From: CANKHA01 sp963750965 | GTDB lineage: Bacteria > Pseudomonadota > Alphaproteobacteria > Rhizobiales > Xanthobacteraceae | Assembly (NCBI GenBank): GCA_963750965.1 | Contig: CAVVSK010000016.1 | Location: forward strand, 124,001-188,000 | DNA: 64,000 nt | Direction: 5' to 3' | Program-made: the position numbers and the translations under genes | The notes under the pieces: model-generated | What the model was told of the DNA's origin: nothing | The model's input: only the letters and a program-made list of their open reading frames with translations | Database searches by the model: none | Part shown: positions 35,561-44,536 of the stretch, one piece after another | How the letters are laid out: each line of letters begins with the position of its first letter | Numbering within the stretch: the stretch's first letter is position 1

Positions 35561-38248
35561 ATGTCGCCGCGCATTGACCGATTAGGTTTTCGGTTTCTTA
35601 TTTTCGTGGCTGTCGGTCTTATCCTTGCGGCAATGCTCGCAATCGCGCTTGCCATTTGGTGGCTGCGCTCCGAGGCAATTCGCGACGCCGCCAGAAATGC
35701 TGGCAATCTCGCCTTCGTACTTGCCGAACAGACTAATCGGTCGGTTCAATCAATCGAGCTGGTGCTCAACGATTTACGAGAACGAATAAACGCTTCAAGC
35801 ACGAGCAGCCCGCAAGATCTACGACAACTACTGCAGGGCGATGATACACATCAGTTGCTGACAGAACGCAGCGCGCGCCTGTCGCATATATCGTTTATTT
35901 CTATCGTGGATAAAGAGGGTTGGATCGTTAATTCAACCAATCAATGGCCCGTACGGCCAACCAACGTCGCCGATCGTGCCCACTTCCAGTATGTTAAGAA
36001 CCATAACGAGTCAGGCATCTACATCAGCGATCCTGTTCACGATCGACTGAAAGGCATACAGACACTCTTATTTATTAAACGCATAAACGATGCGAATAAT
36101 GAATTTCTTGGCGCCGTCGCGGTCGGCGTCAGGCTAAGTTATTTTCAACACACCTACGAGGCGCTCTCAAAGCTGCACGATCTGTCGTTCTTCCTCTTGC
36201 GTGCGGACGGCACAGTCCTGGTACGCTACCCCGACGCAGCAAATCTCATCGGCGAAAAAATCCCGCCGTTTTCTCCATGGTATGGATTGGTCAATGAGGG
36301 CGGGGGTTACTACCGGTCGCCGGGCTATTTCGATGGTGTAGCGCGGCAAATCGCTGCCCGGCCGCTGCCAGATTATCCCCTGGTGGTCAACGTTGCTGTA
36401 TCAGAAAGTGCGGCACTTGCTGCCTGGCGAATCCAGGCCATGAGTATCGGCGGCGGATCGCTCCTCATCATATCCTGCCTGATATTTTTGCTCCAAGCCT
36501 TGAACAAACAGTTCAAGCATCTGGCAGTTTCAGAAAGTTCATTGGTTCAAAAGGCTCGCGAGCTCGAGCAGTCGAATGCAAAAGTTGAGGTGGCCCTGAA
36601 CAACATGTCCCAGGGGCTTGCAATGTTCGATGGCGAGGGCCGACTGGTGGTGTGCAATAAGCGCTATACGGAGGTATACGACCTTTCGGCAGATTTGGCA
36701 CGGCCTGGCACGCCGCAAGCGGACATTCTGCATAATCGGATTGGGAAGGGAATATATGCGTGCGGCGACCCCGAGCGGTATTTTGAGGAGCGAGTTACGA
36801 CCGCGCGCGGCGGCAAACGCAAGGATTGCATCCTCGAGCTAAGCAACGGCCGCACTCTGTTTGTCTGTCATCAGCCCACCGACGGCGGCGGCTGGGTTTC
36901 TACTCACGAAGACATCACTGAGCGGCAACGCGCTGAGGCAAAAATCAATCATATGGCGCGGCATGATGCGCTGACTGATTTGCCCAACCGCCTATTTTTG
37001 CGCGAGCAACTTGAGCAATCGCTTAAGAGGGTTCAGCGCGGAGAACGCGTGGCGGTGTTTTACCTGGACCTAGATCAGTTCAAGGCAATCAACGACACTT
37101 TGGGACATTCTGTAGGGGATGTACTGTTACAGGCCGTGGCTGTTCGGCTTCGTGCATGTCTTAGAGATACTGATGTCGTAGGCCGGCTGGGAGGCGACGA
37201 GTTTGCCATCATTCAGAACTCTGTAATGGATGAAAAGGACATCACAAATTTAGTCAACCGGGTGTTCGATGCGGTCCGCACCCAGTACGATTTGGATGGC
37301 AGGCAGCTTAATATTAACACGAGCATAGGCGTTTCTGTCGCTCCCACCGACGGGTGCGACCCAGAACAGTTGCTGCGCAACGCAGATCTAGCGATGTACA
37401 GAGCCAAGGCTGACGGGCGTGGCACTTGTCGGTTCTTCGAGCCAGAGATGGAGCGGCGCGTGAAAGCGCGGCTAAAACTGGAATTTGAATTACGCCAAGC
37501 CATTATGGGCGAGGAGTTTGAGCTTTACTATCAGCCGCTCCTCAGTCTTCGGCAGAATCGTATCAGCGGCTGCGAAGCTCTTTTACGCTGGCACCATCCT
37601 ACGCGCGGCTTGATCTCGCCGGCCGAATTCATTTCCCTAGCCGAGGAGACGGGGCTGATTGCGGTTCTCGGCGAATGGGTTCTGAAAGCGGCTTGCGCTG
37701 CGGCGACATCATGGCCTGATGACGTGAAAGTCGCTGTGAACGTTTCACCGATTCAATTCAAAGACAAAAATCTTGTGCAAATGGTCGTCAACGCGCTAAA
37801 GGCAACGGGTCTGCCGGGCCGCAAACTGGTACTGGAAATTACCGAAGCAGTCCTGCTGGACGATGATGAGGCAGTGCTCATCGCGTTGCATCAACTCCGG
37901 GAGCTGGGAATCCAGATCGCTCTGGACGATTTTGGCACCGGGTATTCTTCGCTGAGTTACCTGCGTCGTTTCCCATTCGATAAAATCAAGATTGACCGCT
38001 TCTTCATCAAGGATGTTCTTGACAACGAAAGCTCCCGCTCGATTATAGAAGCGGTAGTCAACATCGCCAATTCGGCCAATATCACTACCGTCGCAGAAGG
38101 CGTTGAAACCGAGCAGCAATTAAAAGTGCTTCGGAAACTTGGCTGTACCGAGATCCAAGGTTACCTTTTCAGTACGCCGTTAACTGCGCCCGAGATACTG
38201 CCGCTGCTGCAGCGGACGCTTCCTGAGAGGCAAGCAGCGGTGGCGTAG
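35561..38248 (+). CDS. diguanylate cyclase/phosphodiesterase with dCache and PAS_7 domains
   Basis: A bifunctional-looking c-di-GMP protein. TM1 (LIFVAVGLILAAMLAIALAI) and TM2 at about residues 290-315 enclose a periplasmic dCache-type domain (35-285). A PAS_7 domain follows (NNMSQGLAMFDGEGRLVVCN; GGGWVSTHEDITERQRA). The GGDEF domain has RLGGDEFAII, and the EAL domain has EALLRWHHP, LDDFGTGYSSLSYLRRF and AEGVETEQQL with the metal-binding residues, so both active sites look intact. ATG 35561 is preferred to TTG 35552; the preceding bases have a weak AG-rich site. 895 residues. Located between chemoreceptors and downstream of fimbrial genes, it fits adhesion/motility control. Confidence 0.9.
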   Translation: MSPRIDRLGFRFLIFVAVGLILAAMLAIALAIWWLRSEAIRDAARNAGNLAFVLAEQTNRSVQSIELVLNDLRERINASSTSSPQDLRQLLQGDDTHQLLTERSARLSHISFISIVDKEGWIVNSTNQWPVRPTNVADRAHFQYVKNHNESGIYISDPVHDRLKGIQTLLFIKRINDANNEFLGAVAVGVRLSYFQHTYEALSKLHDLSFFLLRADGTVLVRYPDAANLIGEKIPPFSPWYGLVNEGGGYYRSPGYFDGVARQIAARPLPDYPLVVNVAVSESAALAAWRIQAMSIGGGSLLIISCLIFLLQALNKQFKHLAVSESSLVQKARELEQSNAKVEVALNNMSQGLAMFDGEGRLVVCNKRYTEVYDLSADLARPGTPQADILHNRIGKGIYACGDPERYFEERVTTARGGKRKDCILELSNGRTLFVCHQPTDGGGWVSTHEDITERQRAEAKINHMARHDALTDLPNRLFLREQLEQSLKRVQRGERVAVFYLDLDQFKAINDTLGHSVGDVLLQAVAVRLRACLRDTDVVGRLGGDEFAIIQNSVMDEKDITNLVNRVFDAVRTQYDLDGRQLNINTSIGVSVAPTDGCDPEQLLRNADLAMYRAKADGRGTCRFFEPEMERRVKARLKLEFELRQAIMGEEFELYYQPLLSLRQNRISGCEALLRWHHPTRGLISPAEFISLAEETGLIAVLGEWVLKAACAAATSWPDDVKVAVNVSPIQFKDKNLVQMVVNALKATGLPGRKLVLEITEAVLLDDDEAVLIALHQLRELGIQIALDDFGTGYSSLSYLRRFPFDKIKIDRFFIKDVLDNESSRSIIEAVVNIANSANITTVAEGVETEQQLKVLRKLGCTEIQGYLFSTPLTAPEILPLLQRTLPERQAAVA

Positions 38249-38321
38249 CCGCTGAATACCATTTCTTAACGATATTCACCCCATATTTAGGAACTTTCCC
38301 GCGGCCGGAAACCAGCCTCGC

Positions 38322-40514
38322 ATGCCTCGTCTTGTCCGTTTCACGCTTCTGGACCGGATGAAGCTGCGCGCCAAGCTTGCATCGGCTTTTTTGTGTCTTT
38401 CGCTTCTGATCGCCATCTGCGGCGCATCTGGCCTCCTCTTTGTTTACCCAATTGGCGCCACCGTCGCGGTCTTCGCTGACGTGACCTCGCCGCTATTGGG
38501 CCAGACCGTCTTTCTGGCCGACAACGCGCAGCGCATGCGTGCGGTGTACCTCGACACCGTCAACAAGAGCGCGGGTGCTACCGGGGATACGGGGGAGGAC
38601 CTTGGCGGCCTCGATCTCGCTGCGGGCTTGGCCATAGAAAAATTTCGACGGCTGCTGACCGAAGCCGAGTTGCCGGTGCGCCTTGGCGAGATCCAACGGC
38701 TGCAGCACGAATTCTCCCAAGGTTTGCAAACAATGCTTTCTGCGCACACGCGGCAGCAGATCGCATTGCTCAGTACGCAAGAACGCGTGAGACAGTTCCA
38801 GGTAGACCGGCAAGAGTTCGATGCTTTGCTGCGCTCGGTCACTGCCCGCGGCGAAGCGCTCATTTCGCACGCGCGCGACCATGCGGCTGTGCAAGTGTCC
38901 GCCGGTACCGCAACGGTCGACCGACTCAACGAAGTGTTTTCAACCACGATGAACGAGAGTTATCCGCTGGTGCAGGGCCTCTATAAGCTGGCCCGGGACG
39001 CGGTGACCCTGCAGGAGGCGGCGACATCCTACATCAATATTACTCAACCGGAATCCCTGCCGGGGGTGGAACGCCGGGCAGCGTTGACATTCGACAACGC
39101 GAACGAGGTCATTGAGCGTATCGCCGCCCGGCTGCAGACCACGGAAGGACAAGGCTATGTGGCCCGATTCAAGGCAAGCCTGGAGGAACTTCAAAAAAAG
39201 CTGATGGGCGAGCAAGGTGTGTTTTCAGCTCATGGCGAGTATCTGAAAGCAAAAAACGACGTAGCCTCAATGCAGAGCGCACTGACCGCTACTGAGGCAA
39301 GTTACCTGAGTTCGCTTGAAGAGGTGCGGGCGCTGGTTGAGAAGCACAACGAAGGCGCCAAGGAACGTGCCGCGCAAATGGTTCAGCAGGCGTTGGTCTT
39401 TATCGGCGCGGTGGTGATGGCCGGCCTGCTGGTCGGGCTCCTGTTCAGTCTCATTTTTTCCAAGCGCATCGTGGGCCCAATTATTCGGATAACGGCAGCT
39501 ATGAGCAAGCTTGCCGACGGTGGGCTCGATGTCAGGGTTCCGGCGCAGAGCCGGACGGACGAAATCGGCGACATGGCCTCGGCGCTGCAGGTCTTCAAGG
39601 ATAATGCCGTCACCGCCCGCAACCTGATCGAGGAACGCGAGCGCGAGCAGGGGGTGAAGGAAGAGCGCACGCAGCGGGTGACCGAGCTTTGCGCGGCGCA
39701 TGAGCGTTCGATCACCGACCTGCTGCGCGCGCTTAACAGCGCGGCGGCCGATATGCGCTCCACCTCGCAGACCATGCACGCCATCGTGCGGGAAACCGGC
39801 GAGCAGGCCGTGGCCGCGGCCGGCGCCTCGCATGAAGCCAATACCAACGTGCAGACCGCGGCGGCGGCGACCGAGGAATTGTCTGCCAGCACGGCGCAGA
39901 TCAACAACCGGGCGCTGCATTCGGCGCAGATCGCCAACAAGGCCGCCGAGGAAACCGAGCGCGCCGGAACGGTGGTGCAGGAGCTGCATTCCACCGCCTC
40001 CGAGATCGGCGAAGTGGTCCGCATGATCGATGAGATCGCCAGCCAGACCAACCTGCTGGCGCTCAACGCCACCATTGAAGCGGCGCGCGCGGGCGAAGCC
40101 GGGCGCGGCTTCGGCGTCGTGGCGGGCGAGGTCAAGCATCTGGCCGGCCAGACCGCCAAGGCGACGGCCGACATTGCCGCGCGGGTGGCGGCCATTCAGA
40201 GCGCCACCGAGCAGGCGGTGCAGGCGATCCAGGGCGTGCGCGGCACCATCGGCGAGATGCGGGAAATCTCGCACTTCGTCGCCACCACGATGGAAAGCCA
40301 GAGCACCGCCACCAGCGAGATCGCGGCCAATACCGGCTTGGTGGCGAGCGCCACCGCGCAGGTGACCGCCAATGCCGAAAGCGTCAGCAGCAGCATGGAA
40401 TCGACCGGCTCCGCCGCCAATCAGGTGGTGGAAGCGGCGATCGATCTCAATCGCCAGGCCGAGGCGCTGCGCACCGAAATCGGCAGCTTCCTGGAAAATA
40501 TCCGCGCCGCCTAG
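38322..40514 (+). CDS. methyl-accepting chemotaxis protein with large periplasmic domain
   Basis: The 730-residue chemoreceptor has TM1 near residues 13-35 (LASAFLCLSLLIAICGASGL), a helical periplasmic sensor to about 350, TM2 (LVFIGAVVMAGLLVGLLFSL), a HAMP domain (ITAAMSKLADGGLDVRVPAQ) and a signalling domain with IDEIASQTNLLALNATIEAA, then RAGEAGRGFGVVAGEVKHLA. The C-terminal 300 codons (from about 39530) are markedly more G+C-rich at third positions than the first 400, as judged by eye. Start ATG 38322 has no strong ribosome-binding site in the 73-base gap from the preceding gene. Confidence 0.9.
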   Translation: MPRLVRFTLLDRMKLRAKLASAFLCLSLLIAICGASGLLFVYPIGATVAVFADVTSPLLGQTVFLADNAQRMRAVYLDTVNKSAGATGDTGEDLGGLDLAAGLAIEKFRRLLTEAELPVRLGEIQRLQHEFSQGLQTMLSAHTRQQIALLSTQERVRQFQVDRQEFDALLRSVTARGEALISHARDHAAVQVSAGTATVDRLNEVFSTTMNESYPLVQGLYKLARDAVTLQEAATSYINITQPESLPGVERRAALTFDNANEVIERIAARLQTTEGQGYVARFKASLEELQKKLMGEQGVFSAHGEYLKAKNDVASMQSALTATEASYLSSLEEVRALVEKHNEGAKERAAQMVQQALVFIGAVVMAGLLVGLLFSLIFSKRIVGPIIRITAAMSKLADGGLDVRVPAQSRTDEIGDMASALQVFKDNAVTARNLIEEREREQGVKEERTQRVTELCAAHERSITDLLRALNSAAADMRSTSQTMHAIVRETGEQAVAAAGASHEANTNVQTAAAATEELSASTAQINNRALHSAQIANKAAEETERAGTVVQELHSTASEIGEVVRMIDEIASQTNLLALNATIEAARAGEAGRGFGVVAGEVKHLAGQTAKATADIAARVAAIQSATEQAVQAIQGVRGTIGEMREISHFVATTMESQSTATSEIAANTGLVASATAQVTANAESVSSSMESTGSAANQVVEAAIDLNRQAEALRTEIGSFLENIRAA

Positions 40515-40706
40515 CGGACGTGAATGCTGACAAAGATCAAGCCACCACCGTCAATGCAGCCTCAGTCGTTGGAAGCTCCTCCCCGTACGAAGCTGTTGTA
40601 TTTCCTTGCTTTTGTTTAGGCACGCTTAACCAAGCGTTATCCGCTGTCCGGCATGGTTGTTCCAGGATGGCTCGTCCCGATTGGTACCACGATTATTATT
40701 TGCGCT

Positions 40707-40730
40707 ATTCATCCGCAGATGCGGATGAAT
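40707..40730. repeat. 11-2-11 perfect palindrome upstream of third chemoreceptor
   Basis: ATTCATCCGCA and TGCGGATGAAT are exact inverted arms separated by GA, 37 bases before the start of the next gene. The position suggests an operator or a leader hairpin. The rest of the gap (40515-40767) shows no gene. Confidence 0.5.
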
Positions 40731-40767
40731 GTCCAGATCACGAATTGACGGGACTAAGGTAGAGTCG

Positions 40768-42429
40768 ATGTCAATCCGAACCCGATTGTTGCTGGCGTTT
40801 GGTGTCGTCCTGGGGTTCTGTGCGATAGTCGCTATGCAGGGTATCAGGGCCGTCTCCAGCGCAGGGGACTTGGTAGTTGCGCTTTATGACGAACCTTTTA
40901 TGGCCGTTAGCCACGCCAGGTCTGCTGAGGCCAAATTCAATATCGCACGGGCAAAAATGGAACGAGGCATCCTTCTCCAGGACGCCACCGCGGCCAACAT
41001 GGGTGCCCTACAAAATGCAATGCAGGATATTTTTCGTGACCTAGATATTGTTCAGGAAAGAATGACGACTGCGGAGGTCCGCGCAAAAACGATAGTCGAA
41101 GCAAAAAGGCTCCTTCGCAACTTGATTGCTACTGTAGCTTCCATTTTGGATCCGCCGTCGGGGGGCGTAACACAGCTTCCTTTTCCCGACAGCATCTCGC
41201 AAAAGGTGGCTGAGGTCAGCTCGGCTCTCGATCAAGTCACTGAGGCGGCCAGCGCGTATGGCTTCGAATTTCGTTCTCAAGCCGAAGCCAAGGTCGCCGA
41301 AGCGCGGTCCAACTTGATCGTCTTGGCCGTGATAACCGGACTGGCCGGGCTGCTGCTTTCGATGGCGACAGCGTTTTCTTTCATCCGGCCAATTCGCCAA
41401 GCTATGGCCGTATCGGAGAGGATCGCCAACGGAGACCTGTCGAGTGATGTTTCTGACGACCGGCGTGACGAGTTCGGCCGTCTTCTGATGTCGCTAAGGA
41501 AAATGCAGGACGCCTTGCGCTCGCAAAGCGCTGACCTTGACCGACGGCAGGGGGAGAAAGAAGGCGCTTTAGCAGCCGAGACCCGTCGTCGAGAGTTACT
41601 CGAGCAGGAGGTAGCGAGCTTCCGGGCGGATACCGAAAGCGTACTGGCTCAGGTCAAAGATACGTCTGATCTTTTAAATGCGACCGCCCGCACGCTTTCA
41701 GAAATAGCGCTGGAGGCGGATCAGCGAATAAGTGACGCGACAGGTGCGGCAGATGAAACGTCAAACAACGTAGCGACTGTAGCGGGCGCGACGGAGGAGC
41801 TTAGTGGATCGTTTGGCGGGATAGTTGACCAGATTATCAAAACCAATTCGGCGATTGCGCGCGCGAGCCACACGGCTGAGGGCGCGGTAGAGGTCATCAA
41901 CACCCTCTCCATCTCCGCCAAAGAAATAGAAAGTGTGATCGAGCTTATTCAGGAGATCGCTGACCAAACCAATCTTCTTGCGCTCAACGCCACTATCGAG
42001 GCCGCGCGAGCTGGTGCAGCCGGCCGCGGATTTTCCGTGGTTGCGTCCGAAGTAAAGACCTTGGCCACGCAAACCGGCAGAGCTACGCACGAAATTAGCG
42101 TCAAAATAACGGATGTAAGAAATGCCGTAACGCATTCCGTCGAAGCAATCAGGAGCCTTTCGGACCTCATGTCCGACGTGGGGGCGTTAACATTAGGCAT
42201 GACGGCCACGATCGACCAGCAAAGCCTCTCGACCTCGGAGATCTCCCAAAGTGTTCAGAGCGCCGCATCTGCTACAGAGCATGTGGCTAAGAACATCCGG
42301 CGCACCGCGGCAACGGTAAGTGGTACAAGGCGGTCCGCTTCGGATTTGCTTTCGGAGGCCGGAAGGCTGTCCGAGCAGGCCCAGGTCCTGAGAAGCTCAA
42401 TCGATCAATTTCTGAAGAATGTAGCCTAA
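40768..42429 (+). CDS. methyl-accepting chemotaxis protein with four-helix-bundle sensor
   Basis: The 553 residues start MSIRTRLLLAFGVVLGFCAI (TM1), with a periplasmic helical sensor (residues 30-195: HARSAEAKFNIARAKMERGI, VAEVSSALDQVTEAASAYGF), TM2 (LIVLAVITGLAGLLLSMATA), HAMP (AVSERIANGDLSSDVSD) and the signalling domain (IQEIADQTNLLALNATIEAA, then RAGAAGRGFSVVASEVK). ATG 40768 with AAGGTAGAG upstream is chosen over 40729. Intact. From 42430 to 42630 I see no supported gene. Confidence 0.9.
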   Translation: MSIRTRLLLAFGVVLGFCAIVAMQGIRAVSSAGDLVVALYDEPFMAVSHARSAEAKFNIARAKMERGILLQDATAANMGALQNAMQDIFRDLDIVQERMTTAEVRAKTIVEAKRLLRNLIATVASILDPPSGGVTQLPFPDSISQKVAEVSSALDQVTEAASAYGFEFRSQAEAKVAEARSNLIVLAVITGLAGLLLSMATAFSFIRPIRQAMAVSERIANGDLSSDVSDDRRDEFGRLLMSLRKMQDALRSQSADLDRRQGEKEGALAAETRRRELLEQEVASFRADTESVLAQVKDTSDLLNATARTLSEIALEADQRISDATGAADETSNNVATVAGATEELSGSFGGIVDQIIKTNSAIARASHTAEGAVEVINTLSISAKEIESVIELIQEIADQTNLLALNATIEAARAGAAGRGFSVVASEVKTLATQTGRATHEISVKITDVRNAVTHSVEAIRSLSDLMSDVGALTLGMTATIDQQSLSTSEISQSVQSAASATEHVAKNIRRTAATVSGTRRSASDLLSEAGRLSEQAQVLRSSIDQFLKNVA

Positions 42430-42630
42430 GGCGGCGACCTGGCGCGGTTGGGATTAGCGTTGGATCGGACGCTGTATCGTTCGGGGGCTGACGTGGCGCG
42501 CCGACGGTCGAGCTGCGGGCCGCCATCGCCCTGTGGCCAACGAGTGCACTCGCGCCGGGAACGATTATCGGTATCGAACCTGCGGCGTTTGCCTCCGGGT
42601 TCGGCAGTGCGTGGCAACAGGACCTAATTG

Positions 42631-43191
42631 TTATTCGCTACCTGACCGCACGCGATGCTTCGACGGTTTGTTGATGCCATCCATTATTGCTGTGAGATTC
42701 GATGCCAAGGCTCTTACGGTGACCGCGAGCCGTGCCGTGTGGCTTTGAGCGTCTGGTCGAGTGAGTGTGAGGGTGTCTGGTCGAGTGAGTGCGAGTGTTG
42801 AACCTGTCGAGCCGTAAGAAGAGGCGCAGCTAATACGGAAAATGTAGATCGGCTCGCCACTCTGCTTGAGCGCCACTTCGACTATGCCATGCGCCATAAA
42901 GTGTCGAAGCTTCTCGAATGCGGCGAGTTTATCGACAAGGGGGGCAACTCCGTTAGCGTGCGAGCGTAAGGGGCCGACCGCAGTCTTAAGCTGGCGAAGA
43001 CGTTGGAGCTTTTGACCCAAGAGGTGCGGGACCGGCTTTAGGGTCTTGTATTCGGGCAGAGTGGCGGCGTGAACGAGGACCGCATCAACGGCGTGCTCTA
43101 CCTGTGCGAAAAGGTCGATTACCTCGGCTCGCAGCATCTGAGCCGCACGTTGCGCTGTATCGTATCCACTTTTCTGTGAAGGCTGCTGCAC
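42631..43191 (-). CDS. HEPN-like protein with RX4H motif, hypothetical
   Basis: Start GTG 43191 follows GGGAGG by about 4 bases; the upstream extension to 43386 lacks any such site. The 186-residue protein is helical: residues 25-60 (LRAEVIDLFAQVEHAVDAVL), then K-rich QKLQRLRQLKTAVGPLRSHA, then AAFEKLRHFMAHGIVEVAL, where R96 and H101 form an RX4H motif like the catalytic site of HEPN ribonucleases. The C terminus includes an 8-residue tandem repeat (TLALTRPDTLTLTRPD). No exact family is recognised. It lies 161 bases downstream of the GIY-YIG/alpha-CTD gene on the same strand. Confidence 0.5.
   Translation of the reverse strand: MQQPSQKSGYDTAQRAAQMLRAEVIDLFAQVEHAVDAVLVHAATLPEYKTLKPVPHLLGQKLQRLRQLKTAVGPLRSHANGVAPLVDKLAAFEKLRHFMAHGIVEVALKQSGEPIYIFRISCASSYGSTGSTLALTRPDTLTLTRPDAQSHTARLAVTVRALASNLTAIMDGINKPSKHRVRSGSE
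42751..42798. repeat. 24-bp tandem duplication inside the HEPN-like gene
   Basis: Two adjacent 24-bp units, each starting GTCTGGTCGAGTGAGTG, differ at two or three bases near the 3' end. Being a multiple of three, the duplication keeps the reading frame and gives the repeated LTRPD of the encoded protein. Confidence 0.7.
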
Positions 43192-43352
43192 ATTCCCTCC
43201 CGAGCGGACTGAGCCGCCTAGCAAGCAACAGCAGCATAGCTTTGGCTGGTGAAGGAATGGTTGTTCGCGTTGATCTGCCAACTGGCCGTCAGTTAAAAAT
43301 CGGTTGCGGCAGAGGATAAAATTGGCACGGTCTGACCAACGCGGCATTCGAA

Positions 43353-44051
43353 TTAAGAGAAGAGGTCCTCGATTTTTTTCGGCCAACCGGGAATTTTCAT
43401 GCCCAAGCGCAGGCCCATTTGCGCCAAGACTTCCTTGACGTCATTAAGAGACTTGCGGCCAAAAGTCGGCATGCGCAGCATCTCGGTCTCGGTTTTCTGC
43501 GCAAGGTCACCAATATAGATGATGTTCTCGTTCTTCAGACAGTCGGCTGTTCGGACTGAAAGTTCTAATCCGTCAACCTGTTTGAGTAAATTAAACCGGC
43601 CTTTTTCGATTGGGCGCGGAGGTATGAACTCATCTAAATCGTCGTTCTCAAACCGATTGAAATCATAATCGATACATCGGTGTGATTGCCAGGCTTCGGG
43701 CCGCTGTCTCTCATCAATGCACTCAAAGAGAGCTTCTCGTGCCGTGTCGAAAGAACATTGTCGAAGTTCGCGAGCCTTCTGCGGCCTCCCATCTTTCGTA
43801 TACATTCTGAGGGTTTGATAACAGTGGAGCTTTCGCAGGACCTTTGCTTCAACCTTACCCCCTTGATCTACCCAAACATAACAAAGCAAGACCAAATCGC
43901 TGATCTCCCCGTACTTTGGTGTTCGGAGGTTTCTCTTGTGAGGCACTCCTTTTGTGGTGCCAATCTTCATTAGCCGCTGCGACAAAGAACCGGCAATGTA
44001 GACGTAACCAGGGTCGTAATGTCTGTCTCGAAATACGTCTGACAGAGACAT
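43353..44051 (-). CDS. GIY-YIG-type nuclease domain fused to RNA polymerase alpha C-terminal domain
   Basis: The 232 residues join two modules. Residues 12-105 resemble the GIY-YIG/T5orf172 nuclease fold: GYVYI at 15-19, KIG at 29-31, R40 and E68 in GGKVEAKVLRKL fit the catalytic Y, Y/K-I-G, Arg and metal-binding Glu. Residues 153-232 closely copy the RNA polymerase alpha C-terminal domain: LELSVRTADCLKNENIIYIG, RMPTFGRKSLNDVKEVLAQM and GMKIPGWP. Against E. coli alpha, R265, C269, G296, K298 and S299 are kept (here R167, C171, G198, K200, S201), N268 is D170 and E302 is D204. The middle (106-152) is an acidic linker (FENDDLDEFIPP). It lacks the alpha N-terminal assembly domain. Codon use is more A+T-rich than in flanking core genes. 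Confidence 0.82.
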   Translation of the reverse strand: MSLSDVFRDRHYDPGYVYIAGSLSQRLMKIGTTKGVPHKRNLRTPKYGEISDLVLLCYVWVDQGGKVEAKVLRKLHCYQTLRMYTKDGRPQKARELRQCSFDTAREALFECIDERQRPEAWQSHRCIDYDFNRFENDDLDEFIPPRPIEKGRFNLLKQVDGLELSVRTADCLKNENIIYIGDLAQKTETEMLRMPTFGRKSLNDVKEVLAQMGLRLGMKIPGWPKKIEDLFS

Positions 44052-44347
44052 TGAGGCAGGCCTTGATTTATCCGCGTTTTACTTTTGGCTCACGCTGAGA
44101 ACGCCGGGCAACTAAGCCCAAAGAGTCGGCTTTTGCTGGAAATTACCTACGTCGGGGTAGGAGTTTCAGGGATGATTGATACTCCTCGCCATGTACCTGC
44201 GCAAGAACCATCGCCACCCGGTGTCTTGATCAAGGATGTGGACGATGGCAGTCCAGCCCGGCCGGCTATTGTTGAAGAAGATGCTGGCGGCGGGCCTCAG
44301 CCGGTTCGAACCCGACCCCTGGCGGCACTGGGCAAGCAATAGCGGAG

Positions 44348-44536
44348 CTATCGGGCAGGGCGCCGCAGCGCAGACTGAACAACGTCTTTGATCACGTAGA
44401 ACCCGGCGATGAGCATTGTCGATCCCGCGAGCAGGATAAGGACACGCCCGCCATTCTCAAGCCAGTACAGAACGAATGACAGGCCGGCCAGGATGAGCGC
44501 TATCGCCACGATCACCGAGATGATTTCCCTAATCAT
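44348..44536 (-). CDS. small two-helix membrane protein, hypothetical
   Basis: Sixty-two residues with two hydrophobic helices (IISVIVAIALILAGLSFVLY and VLILLAGSTMLIAGFYVIKD) and a basic C terminus. A GGGG stretch precedes the ATG. No family recognised. The region 44052-44347 to its left contains short frames (for example MLAAGLSRFEPDPWRH in a plus frame) that look like a decayed small gene, but I cannot support a CDS there. Confidence 0.5.
   Translation of the reverse strand: MIREIISVIVAIALILAGLSFVLYWLENGGRVLILLAGSTMLIAGFYVIKDVVQSALRRPAR

Noticed and set aside
44280..44345. tRNA-like T-arm sequence (GGTTCGAACCC)
   Set aside because: No acceptor stem, anticodon arm or correct spacing can be built around it; the match to a T-loop is by chance.
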